A program made the position numbers and the translations under genes. DNA of 6,933 bases, from NCBI GenBank assembly GCA_900552225.1, contig URYX01000093.1, positions 1 to 6,933 of the forward strand. The letters are read 5' to 3'. This document shows positions 1 to 5,661 of the stretch, in pieces. Below the pieces are notes generated by a model that saw nothing but the letters and a program-made list of their open reading frames with translations, was not told where the DNA came from and did no database searches. Positions within the stretch are counted from its first letter, which is position 1. Each line of letters opens with the position of its first letter. Source of the DNA: an uncultured Oscillospiraceae bacterium. GTDB taxonomy: Bacteria > Bacillota > Clostridia > Oscillospirales > Acutalibacteraceae.

Positions 1-50
1 GATCTACACGTAAGGAGTCGTCGGCAGCGTCAGATGTGTATAAGAGACAG
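1..50 (+). other. Illumina Nextera adapter (sequencing artefact)
   Basis: This stretch is synthetic. Bases 1-9 (GATCTACAC) are the 3' end of the P5 flow-cell oligo, 10-17 (GTAAGGAG) match a standard Nextera i5 index (S505), 18-31 (TCGTCGGCAGCGTC) are the read-1 primer segment, and 32-50 (AGATGTGTATAAGAGACAG) are the Tn5 mosaic end. All four parts are in the order and orientation of a Nextera library end. Genomic sequence therefore starts at 51, and no gene call should extend left of that point. Confidence 0.98.
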
Positions 51-254
51 GAATATACCTACTATGCTTCCCCGAACCGCCTGGTCTATGAGAGCGAGGC
101 CTACCGGGAGGAGATGGGCGAGGAGGCCATGACCACCCTGTATCCGGAGCTCGGGAGCTTTGCCGCGCAGTATAATCAGCTGGCCTTCCGCAGCCTCGAT
201 GCCGATATGTTGAACTATATGAATACGCTGTGGGAAAATGTCAAAATCAACTGA
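51..254 (+). CDS. potD: Spermidine/putrescine ABC transporter substrate-binding protein, C-terminal fragment
   Basis: Only the last 67 residues plus the TGA stop are present; the 5' part is missing because the contig begins here. The fragment reads EYTYYASPNRLVYESE, then EEMGEEAM, a YPEL stretch, and ends MNTLWENVKIN. This resembles the C-terminus of Firmicutes PotD-type extracellular solute-binding proteins, where a YYASPN segment, an MG-EAM-LYP helix and a final W-E-KI(N) helix are typical. In the family, the protein captures spermidine or putrescine outside the membrane and delivers it to the PotABC permease; in Gram-positives it is usually a lipoprotein, but the signal peptide is not in the window. 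potD is commonly the last gene of potABCD, and the terminator directly downstream fits an operon end. An in-frame ATG at 36 lies inside the adapter and would add a false MYKRQ start. The family call rests on a short piece, so it is good but not certain. Confidence 0.78.
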   Translation, partial: EYTYYASPNRLVYESEAYREEMGEEAMTTLYPELGSFAAQYNQLAFRSLDADMLNYMNTLWENVKIN

Positions 255-297
255 CGCGGATGCCGGTTCACGGCCGCGCAGTCTCACGAAGTACTGG

Positions 298-333
298 AAA
301 GCCTCTGCCGTTTGTGCGGCAGAGGCTTTTTGT
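298..333 (+). terminator. Rho-independent terminator of the potD-like transcript
   Basis: A perfect stem pairs 298-310 (AAAGCCTCTGCCG) with 317-329 (CGGCAGAGGCTTT) around a 6-base loop, TTTGTG. The 3' arm runs into a T tract ending near 331. It lies about 45 bases after the potD-like stop codon and has the full form of an intrinsic terminator. Confidence 0.93.
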
Positions 334-373
334 CTGCCTTCCGCAGCGGCTTTGACCCGGTCCGCCTTCCTTT

Positions 374-403
374 TTGACACGGGCGGCGTGTCCGGCGCAT
401 ACG
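374..403 (+). promoter_or_regulatory. Possible promoter of the P-loop ATPase gene
   Basis: A perfect -35 hexamer TTGACA lies at 374-379. With an 18-base spacer, the best -10 candidate is CATACG at 398-403, which is a poor match to TATAAT. It sits between the upstream terminator and the ATPase start at 440, where a promoter is expected. Five-base inverted arms, GACAC (376-380) and GTGTC (388-392), overlap the -35 and could be chance or an operator half-site pair. Confidence 0.4.
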
Positions 404-439
404 CTGATAGAGAAAAACGCGAGGAAGGGGAGCGGGTCT

Positions 440-1552
440 ATGGAGGGCTTTCGGCCGGTGGCACGGTTTTTTATGGGAGCTAACACGCCGCAGGGCTTTG
501 TCGGATTTCCGGAGGAGCTGTACAGCGCCGGGGAGGGGTGGCAGGTTTTTTTGATCAAGGGCGGCCCCGGCTGCGGAAAATCGACGCTGATGCGCAGTCT
601 GGCGCACCGGATGGCGGAGGTAGGGCAGGAGACGGAGGAGATACGCTGTTCCTCCGACCCCCGGTCGCTGGATGGTGTCATTTTCCGGGACAGCCGGCAG
701 TGCGTGCTGGATGCCACGGCCCCGCATATTCTGGAGCCGCGCTACTGGGATGCCGTGGAAACGGTGCTTCCGGTGGACGGATGCATCCGTGCGGAGGAGG
801 TGGCGGCTCATCGGGAGGCCGTGATGGAGCTGACGGGGGAGTGCGGCCGACAGCATGAGCGTGTACGTAGCTTCCTGGCGGCTGCCGCGTCACTGCTTGC
901 GGACGGCTGGCGTCTGGCGGCGGAGCAGACGGACCGGGATAAGATGCACGCTACGGCGACGCAGCTTGTCAAACGGGAGCTGGGATCGGGCGGTGCCCGC
1001 CCGGGACGGCGGCAGCGCCGCTTCCTCAGCGCCGTGACGCCGGAGGGCCTGACCGTGTTTCAGGAGACGCTCGGGGCGCTGTGTCCGCGCATCTTTTCTC
1101 TGGAGGACGAGAGCGGCGCCGTGGCTCCGCTGTTTTTACAGGCGGCGGAGGAGCAGGCACGCGCCCTGGGATGGGATTGCCTGACCTGTGTCTGTCCCCT
1201 GAATCCGGCCCGTACCGAGCATCTGCTGATACCGGAGGCCGGGGTGGCCTTCACCACCTCCAACAGCTATCATAAGGCGGACTTTCCGGTATACCGCCGC
1301 CTGCATGCGGCACGCTTCCTGCCGGCCGAGTCGCTGCGCGGGTACCGTCCGCGGCTTTCGTTCGAACGACGCGCGGTGCGGGAGCTGCTTGGAGAGGCCG
1401 CTTCGGCGGCCGCGGAGGCCAAGCGGCTGCACGATCGGCTCGAGAGCTATTATTCCCCGGCGATGGACTGGGAGGCGATGGCGGCGCTCGAGAAAAAGAC
1501 GTGGGACAGCATGTGCCGCCGGCTGATTACGCAGCGCTCCGTAAAATCTTGA
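440..1552 (+). CDS. P-loop ATPase of the PRK06851 type with degenerate second repeat
   Basis: The protein has 370 residues. It carries a clear Walker A motif, GGPGCGKST, at residues 41-49, preceded by a FFMGANTPQGF segment (10-20) and followed by CSSDPRSLDG (70-79) and DATAPH (92-97). This order matches the PRK06851 family of Firmicutes ATPases, which consist of two tandem P-loop repeats and have no assigned role. The second repeat is visible from about residue 193 (RRFLSAVTPEG) and retains CPLNP and AFTTSNSYH (270-278). Its P-loop position reads SLEDESGAVAPLFL, so G, G, K and S are all lost and this half probably does not bind ATP in the usual way. I chose the ATG at 440 because GAGGAAGGGGA (421-431) lies 8 bases upstream; the longer TTG start at 374 is itself the -35 TTG. 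No membrane segment or signal peptide is seen. ATP binding by repeat 1 is well supported; the cellular function is unknown. Confidence 0.82.
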   Translation: MEGFRPVARFFMGANTPQGFVGFPEELYSAGEGWQVFLIKGGPGCGKSTLMRSLAHRMAEVGQETEEIRCSSDPRSLDGVIFRDSRQCVLDATAPHILEPRYWDAVETVLPVDGCIRAEEVAAHREAVMELTGECGRQHERVRSFLAAAASLLADGWRLAAEQTDRDKMHATATQLVKRELGSGGARPGRRQRRFLSAVTPEGLTVFQETLGALCPRIFSLEDESGAVAPLFLQAAEEQARALGWDCLTCVCPLNPARTEHLLIPEAGVAFTTSNSYHKADFPVYRRLHAARFLPAESLRGYRPRLSFERRAVRELLGEAASAAAEAKRLHDRLESYYSPAMDWEAMAALEKKTWDSMCRRLITQRSVKS

Positions 1553-1598
1553 TTTTTTTTGAAAAAACACTTGCATTTTGTCGGAAAGTGTGTATAAT
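1553..1598 (+). promoter_or_regulatory. Sigma-A-type promoter of the SOS-linked membrane protein gene
   Basis: A perfect -10 hexamer TATAAT lies at 1593-1598, with a suboptimal -35 TTGCAT at 1571-1576 and a 16-base spacer. A run of eight T then GAAAAAA (1553-1567) directly upstream is AT-rich and placed where an UP element would be. The predicted transcription start, about 1605, falls inside the first LexA box. The start of the region abuts the stop codon of the ATPase gene. Confidence 0.82.
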
Positions 1599-1599
1599 G

Positions 1600-1626
1600 A
1601 GAACAGATGTTCGGAACACTTGTTCG
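1600..1626 (+). promoter_or_regulatory. Two tandem LexA (DinR) operator boxes
   Basis: Box 1 is GAAC-AGAT-GTTC at 1601-1612, followed by G. Box 2 is GAAC-ACTT-GTTC at 1614-1625, also followed by G. Both fit the Gram-positive LexA core GAAC-N4-GTTC (full consensus CGAAC-N4-GTTCG); the 5' flanking base is A and G instead of C. Centre-to-centre spacing is 13 bases. They begin two bases after the -10 hexamer and cover the predicted transcription start, so a bound repressor would block RNA polymerase. The match is seen directly; SOS control is inferred from LexA biology. Confidence 0.87.
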
Positions 1627-1681
1627 ATTTCCGGACGCAGGAAACACACGCCGGTCACCGACCGGGAAGGCGGGATGCAGA

Positions 1682-2041
1682 ATGTTGTACAGTGGAATCG
1701 CAGTGGCTTTGCTCGGAGGAGTGGGGCTTTACGGAATGGTGATGGCGCATTTTGCCAGAACACGGCAGGTGGCGTTGACGCTCCTGCTGATGGCGGGCAT
1801 TGAGGTATGGCTCGGCGGCGTGCTGGACGTCGGCGCGGTGCCGGCTCTGACGGTGGTGCTGTGGCTGCTGCGGGCGGCGGCTGTGGCGTTGTGTATCAAG
1901 GCGGTGCGCGAGGATCGGCGCGCCTGGGAGCGCCGCGAGCAGCGGAAGGCCTCCTGCCGTCGCCGTATGCGCTGTGCGCAGATGCCCGTGCATGCTCTGC
2001 CGCAGGCGGAGGAGTCCCGCCGTGCCGTACCGTGCGCCTGA
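1682..2041 (+). CDS. Small three-pass membrane protein, predicted SOS-inducible, unknown function
   Basis: I do not recognise the family of this 119-residue protein. Three hydrophobic segments suitable for membrane helices lie at about residues 3-22, 30-48 and 53-72. The second is interrupted by E41 and the linker to the third carries D49. From residue 73 the protein becomes strongly basic, with 14 Lys/Arg against 6 Asp/Glu, an RRRMR cluster near 93-97, and cysteines at 92, 98 and 118. By the positive-inside rule this tail is probably cytoplasmic. The ATG at 1682 is preferred because GGGAAGGCGGG (1664-1674) precedes it; an in-frame ATG at 1607 lies inside the first LexA box at the transcription start and would leave no leader. 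Its own promoter carries two LexA boxes and a terminator follows, so it is a single-gene unit. Damage-induced Gram-positive division inhibitors such as YneA and SosA are also small membrane proteins, but no LysM domain or sequence likeness is apparent here. Confidence 0.72.
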   Translation: MLYSGIAVALLGGVGLYGMVMAHFARTRQVALTLLLMAGIEVWLGGVLDVGAVPALTVVLWLLRAAAVALCIKAVREDRRAWERREQRKASCRRRMRCAQMPVHALPQAEESRRAVPCA

Positions 2042-2101
2042 GTCTTGACCACGGCTGCTTCGGAGCCGAGCGGCTCTTTGAAAATTGTATCCCGGAACGG
2101 C

Positions 2102-2155
2102 AAGGCCGTGCGGAAAGTCGCTGCTGACGCAGCGCTGGTCTGCGCGGCCTTTTTG
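2102..2155 (+). terminator. Intrinsic terminator with a nested hairpin
   Basis: An outer stem of 13 pairs joins 2102-2114 (AAGGCCGTGCGGA) to 2139-2151 (TCTGCGCGGCCTT), including two G-T (G-U in RNA) pairs. A separate inner hairpin has CGCTGC (2119-2124) pairing with GCAGCG (2129-2134) around TGAC. Five T follow the outer stem (2150-2154). It closes the transcript of the LexA-controlled gene about 60 bases after its stop codon. Confidence 0.82.
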
Positions 2156-2352
2156 CGTTTTAAAAAACTCTGTGCCGTGCGCTGTTTCGACGGGTTTTGA
2201 GGGTATAAACGGATATACTGGAATGTACCCTGTCCGACCGACAGAGTATTTTTTGGAACAGCTACACAGACGGAGTACACGCTATCGATGATTATTGCAC
2301 AAATAAGAGATAGGCTCAGAAAAGATATTGGGTAAAGTTTTCCAAATATCCC
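2156..2352. other. Intergenic region upstream of the glg promoter
   Basis: This stretch is more AT-rich than the genes around it and holds no convincing gene. Visible elements are a short hairpin, CTGTC/GACAG, near 2230-2244, followed shortly by TATTTTTT, which is too weak to call a terminator. An imperfect inverted repeat just upstream of the glgB promoter pairs GATATTGG (2324-2331) with CCAAATATC (2342-2350), with one extra A. The latter could be an operator, but no known regulator site is recognised. Confidence 0.5.
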
Positions 2353-2381
2353 TTGCCAAACGGCAACGGATTTGCTATACT
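2353..2381 (+). promoter_or_regulatory. Promoter of the glgBCDA operon
   Basis: The -35 is TTGCCA (2353-2358) and the -10 is TATACT (2376-2381), each 5 of 6 to consensus, with an ideal 17-base spacer. A TG one base before the -10 (2373-2374) makes it an extended -10 promoter. The -35 is part of an inverted repeat, TTGCC-AAAC-GGCAA (2353-2366), a plausible operator position. The predicted start near 2388 gives an mRNA leader of about 100 bases before glgB; I see no known riboswitch in it. Confidence 0.8.
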
Positions 2382-2471
2382 GTAAGAGAAAACACGGGAA
2401 GGGATCGGATTTGGCTCTCTCCGCGGGGCGGGGACGGCGAAATACGGTCGAAATCGGGCGGATACTGCGGC

Positions 2472-2480
2472 GGAAAGGTG
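2472..2480 (+). promoter_or_regulatory. Ribosome binding site deciding the glgB start
   Basis: GGAAAGGTG (2472-2480) is complementary to much of the anti-Shine-Dalgarno and sits 6 bases before the ATG at 2487. It selects this ATG over the upstream in-frame TTG at 2328, which lies ahead of the promoter and so cannot be on the same mRNA. Confidence 0.7.
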
Positions 2481-2486
2481 AACGGT

Positions 2487-4391
2487 ATGGCAGGATGGGA
2501 TTGGAAAACGGAAGGGGCTCCGCGCTGCCGGGACGGAGTGGATTGCCGTGCCTATGAGCGCTTGGGCTGCCATAAAACGGCCAACGGAGGCATGCGCTTT
2601 GCCGTGTGGGCGCCGCGGGCCAGCGTCGTTTCGCTCTGCGGCGACTTCAACGGCTGGCAGCCGGACGCGCTGCCCCTGACGCGCGGAGAGGACGGCGTAT
2701 GGGAGATCGAGATTTCCGAGCTCCCGGTCTACACGGCCTATAAGTATCATATTGTAGGGGAGGACGGACGGGCCGTCATGAAGTCCGACCCCTATGCCTA
2801 TCATTTCGAGACGCGGCCGTCCAATGCCTCCAAGGTGTGCTTTTTGGAGGACTACGAGTGGCAGGACGGGGCATGGATGCAGGGAAAGCCGCAGCGTCCG
2901 CTCTACGATACGCCGATCAATATCTACGAGGTGCATCTCGGCTCGTGGCGCCGCTATCCGGACGGACAGCCGCTGTCCTATGAAAAGCTGGCGGAGGAGC
3001 TGGTGCCGTATGTGGCGGAGATGGGCTATACCCATGTGGAGCTGCTGCCGGTCAGCGAATATCCCTACGACGGCTCGTGGGGGTATCAGGTGACGGGCTA
3101 TTTCGCCCCCACCTCGCGCTACGGAACGCCTGAGCAGTTTATGGCCCTTGTGGATCGGTTCCATCAGGCGGGCATCGGCGTGATCCTCGACTGGGTGCCG
3201 GCGCATTTCCCGAAGGACGAACAGGGGCTGTACCGCTTTGACGGCTCGCCCTGCTACGAATATGCGGACCCGCGCAAGGGAGAGCACCGCGAATGGGGAA
3301 CCTGCGTGTTTGACTACGGCCGGCCGGAGGTGCAGAGCTTCCTGATCTCCAGTGCGCTGTTCTGGCTGGAAAAATACCACGCAGACGGTATCCGTGTGGA
3401 TGCCGTGGCCTCCATGCTGTATCTGGACTATGGCCGCAAGGACGGCGAATGGGTGCCGAACCGCTACGGCGGACGGGAAAATCTGGAGGCGGTGACCTTT
3501 CTGCGCCGCCTGAATGAGGCGGTGTTCGCGTCCTATCCCTATACCCTGATGATCGCGGAGGAATCGACGGCGTGGCCCCTGGTGTCGCGGCCGACAGCGG
3601 ACGGCGGCCTCGGCTTCAATTATAAGTGGAACATGGGCTGGATGAATGACATGCTGCGGTACATGGCCACCGATCCGCTGTTCCGGCGGCACAATCAGAA
3701 CGCGCTGACGTTTTCGCTGTGCTATGCCTTTTCGGAAAACTTTGTGCTGCCTGTCTCGCACGACGAGGTGGTGCACGGCAAGGGGTCGCTCATCGGCAAA
3801 ATGCCGGGGGAATATGCGGAAAAATTTGGCAATGTCCGTGCATTTCTTGGTTATACGATGGCACATCCCGGCAAAAAGTTGCTGTTTATGGGCTGTGAAT
3901 TCGGACAGTTCCGCGAATGGGATTTTGCCGGGGAGCTGGACTGGCTTCTGCTCGATTATGAATCGCACCGCATGCTGCAGCACTTCACGCGCTCGCTGAA
4001 TCGGTTCTACCGCGAAAATGAGCCGATGTGGGATAACGATTTTAACTGGGACGGGTTTTCCTGGATCGCCAACGACGACTGCGCCCAAAGCGTGATTGCA
4101 TTCCGGCGGATCGCGCGCTCCGGGCGCGAGCTCACGGTCGTCTGTAATTTTACCCCCGTGCGGCGGGAGCACTACCGCATCGGTGTGCCGCAGAAGGGAA
4201 GCTATACGGAGGTGTTTACCACCGATGCCGCCGAATTCGGCGGCACGGACTGCCGCAACGGGACGGTGGCGGCGGAGCCCGTGCCGATGCACGGGCTTGA
4301 GCAGTCCGTGGAGCTGACGCTGCCGCCGCTGTCTGCGGTGTTTCTGGAGCACCGCGCCGGACGGAGACGCCGGAGGCGGGAGGATGCATGA
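2487..4391 (+). CDS. glgB: 1,4-alpha-glucan branching enzyme
   Basis: This 634-residue GH13 enzyme cuts alpha-1,4-glucan chains and rejoins the piece through an alpha-1,6 bond, creating glycogen branches in the cytoplasm. A single N-terminal CBM48-type domain spans about residues 36-112 (FAVWAPRA, GDFNGW). The catalytic barrel carries EVHLGSW (148-154), region I DWVPAHF (D235-H240), the nucleophile D305 in GIRVDAV, the acid E358 in AEES, and H425-D426 in SHDEVVHGKGS. The spacings D305-E358-D426 equal those of E. coli GlgB D405-E458-D526, so it should be active. A C-terminal beta domain follows from about 535. The extra N-terminal module of E. coli GlgB is absent, explaining the shorter length. 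The protein ends in six consecutive arginines (626-631) and EDA, beyond the usual domain end. Starting at ATG 2487 puts the gene behind its own promoter. It is first in the operon, 49 bases before glgC. Confidence 0.96.
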   Translation: MAGWDWKTEGAPRCRDGVDCRAYERLGCHKTANGGMRFAVWAPRASVVSLCGDFNGWQPDALPLTRGEDGVWEIEISELPVYTAYKYHIVGEDGRAVMKSDPYAYHFETRPSNASKVCFLEDYEWQDGAWMQGKPQRPLYDTPINIYEVHLGSWRRYPDGQPLSYEKLAEELVPYVAEMGYTHVELLPVSEYPYDGSWGYQVTGYFAPTSRYGTPEQFMALVDRFHQAGIGVILDWVPAHFPKDEQGLYRFDGSPCYEYADPRKGEHREWGTCVFDYGRPEVQSFLISSALFWLEKYHADGIRVDAVASMLYLDYGRKDGEWVPNRYGGRENLEAVTFLRRLNEAVFASYPYTLMIAEESTAWPLVSRPTADGGLGFNYKWNMGWMNDMLRYMATDPLFRRHNQNALTFSLCYAFSENFVLPVSHDEVVHGKGSLIGKMPGEYAEKFGNVRAFLGYTMAHPGKKLLFMGCEFGQFREWDFAGELDWLLLDYESHRMLQHFTRSLNRFYRENEPMWDNDFNWDGFSWIANDDCAQSVIAFRRIARSGRELTVVCNFTPVRREHYRIGVPQKGSYTEVFTTDAAEFGGTDCRNGTVAAEPVPMHGLEQSVELTLPPLSAVFLEHRAGRRRRRREDA

Positions 4392-4397
4392 AAAAAC

Positions 4398-4412
4398 CGG
4401 GCGGGCCGCCCG
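4398..4412 (+). other. GC-rich intercistronic hairpin between glgB and glgC
   Basis: CGGGCG (4398-4403) pairs with CGCCCG (4407-4412) around GGC. No T tract follows, so it is unlikely to terminate transcription. It lies between the glgB stop and the glgC ribosome binding site AAGGAGG (4427-4433) and could stabilise mRNA ends or insulate translation. Confidence 0.5.
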
Positions 4413-4440
4413 CAAGGATATCTGATAAGGAGGAGTCTGT

Positions 4441-5661
4441 ATGTTTCGCAAGCAGGAATGCGTGGCCATGCTGCTCGCAGGAGGGCAGGGGAGCCGGCTG
4501 TATGCGCTGACGCAGCGCATCGCCAAGCCGGCGGTGCCCTACGGGGGGAAGTACCGCATCATCGATTTTCCGCTGTCCAACTGCGTCAATTCCGGCATTG
4601 AGACGGTGGGGGTGCTGACGCAGTATCAGCCGCTCGAGCTGAACGAATACATCGGTTCGGGGGAGCCGTGGGATCTGGACCGGATCGATGCCGGTGTCCA
4701 TGTGCTGCCGCCGTACCAGCGCAGCAAGGGCGGGGATTGGTATAAGGGGACGGCCAACGCCATCTACCAGAACATCCCGTTTATTGAGCGCTATGACCCG
4801 GAGTATGTGCTGGTGCTTTCGGGCGACCATATCTATAAGATGGACTACTCCAAGATGATTGCGTTCCACAAGGAGCATGAGGCGGCCTGTACAATCGCGG
4901 TGATCGAGGTGCCGCTCGAGGAGGCCAGCCGGTTCGGCATTCTGAATACGCACGAGGACGGCGCTATCTATGAGTTTGACGAAAAGCCCGCCGTCCCGAA
5001 AAACAATCTGGCCTCCATGGGTATTTACGTGTTCAACTGGAGGGAGCTGCGGCGTTACCTCGAGCAGGACGAGGAAAACCCGCATTCGAGCAACGATTTC
5101 GGGAAGGACGTGCTCCCGACGATGCTGCGGGGGGGCGAGCGGATGTTTGCCTATCGGTTTGAGGGCTACTGGAAGGATGTCGGGACCATCGACAGCCTGT
5201 GGGAGGCCAACATGGATCTGCTCAACCCGAAGGTGCCGCTGGATATGAGCGATCTGTCGTGGCGCATCTATTCCCGCAACCCCGGGCTTCCGCCGCACTA
5301 TATCGGGCCGCACGCCGAGGTACAGAACAGCATGATCACCGAGGGCGGCAACGTCTGCGGCAAGGTGGATTTCTCGGTGCTGTTTTCCGGCGTGACGGTG
5401 GAGGAGGGGGCGGAGATCCGCGACTCCATCCTGATGCCGGGAACGCATGTGAAGCGGGGAGCCCGCGTGCAGTATGCCATCCTGGCGGAGAACGTCACGG
5501 TGGAGGAGAACGCGGTCATCGGTCAGCGGCCGGAGGAGGCGGAGGACGCCCGGAGGTGGGGCGTCGCCGTGGTGGCCTCCGGCGTGACAGTGGGAGCCTC
5601 GGCGGTGGTGCCCGCCAAGGCCATGCTGAATCATGATGTCAAGGAGGGCGAGCGGGTATGA
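4441..5661 (+). CDS. glgC: Glucose-1-phosphate adenylyltransferase, catalytic subunit
   Basis: This 406-residue enzyme converts ATP and glucose-1-phosphate to ADP-glucose and pyrophosphate, the committed step of bacterial glycogen synthesis. The nucleotidyltransferase signature [10 protein letters not shown] occupies residues 11-20. [13 protein letters not shown] (35-47) includes K37, at the position of the fructose-1,6-bisphosphate-linked lysine K39 of E. coli. The catalytic Asp is D129 in [10 protein letters not shown] (127-136), the glucose-1-phosphate lysine is K182 in DEKP, and GYWKDVGTI lies at 242-250. A left-handed beta-helix domain occupies about 290-395. All key residues are intact and the length is typical. 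The ATG at 4441 follows a near-consensus AAGGAGG (4427-4433) by 7 bases. The stop overlaps the glgD start, indicating translational coupling. Family knowledge makes a GlgC-GlgD heterotetramer likely, often with altered allosteric control compared with GlgC alone. Confidence 0.97.
   Translation: MFRKQECVAMLLAGGQGSRLYALTQRIAKPAVPYGGKYRIIDFPLSNCVNSGIETVGVLTQYQPLELNEYIGSGEPWDLDRIDAGVHVLPPYQRSKGGDWYKGTANAIYQNIPFIERYDPEYVLVLSGDHIYKMDYSKMIAFHKEHEAACTIAVIEVPLEEASRFGILNTHEDGAIYEFDEKPAVPKNNLASMGIYVFNWRELRRYLEQDEENPHSSNDFGKDVLPTMLRGGERMFAYRFEGYWKDVGTIDSLWEANMDLLNPKVPLDMSDLSWRIYSRNPGLPPHYIGPHAEVQNSMITEGGNVCGKVDFSVLFSGVTVEEGAEIRDSILMPGTHVKRGARVQYAILAENVTVEENAVIGQRPEEAEDARRWGVAVVASGVTVGASAVVPAKAMLNHDVKEGERV
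5641..5648 (+). promoter_or_regulatory. glgD ribosome binding site inside glgC
   Basis: AAGGAGGG lies within the last codons of glgC, 9 bases before the glgD ATG at 5658. With the ATGA overlap it supports coupled translation of the two subunits. Confidence 0.8.

Noticed and set aside
30..380. A minus-strand open frame ending LSLIHI
   Set aside because: Its C-terminus is translated from the reverse complement of the Nextera adapter and the rest lies opposite potD and a terminator.
1543..1568. AAAATC/GATTTT and T8/A6 palindromes as a terminator for the ATPase gene
   Set aside because: The stems are AT-only and short; the run is better explained as an AT-rich element upstream of the -35 of the next promoter.
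2063..2079. A hairpin GAGCC/GGCTC followed by TTT just after the membrane protein gene
   Set aside because: The five-pair stem and three T are too weak beside the much stronger terminator at 2102-2155.
2197..2219. A possible promoter with TTGAGG and TATACT
   Set aside because: The spacer is only 11 bases and no suitable -35 lies 16-18 bases upstream of TATACT (2214-2219).
2085..2291. A short plus-strand open frame between the second terminator and the glg promoter
   Set aside because: It spans the terminator hairpin, lacks a convincing ribosome binding site and has no recognisable features.
2316..4526. A 736-codon open frame on the minus strand opposite glgB
   Set aside because: It mirrors glgB in a GC-rich genome, where antisense frames stay open by codon bias. 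Its translation is rich in His, Arg and Pro with no recognisable domain, and glgB has full catalytic motifs.
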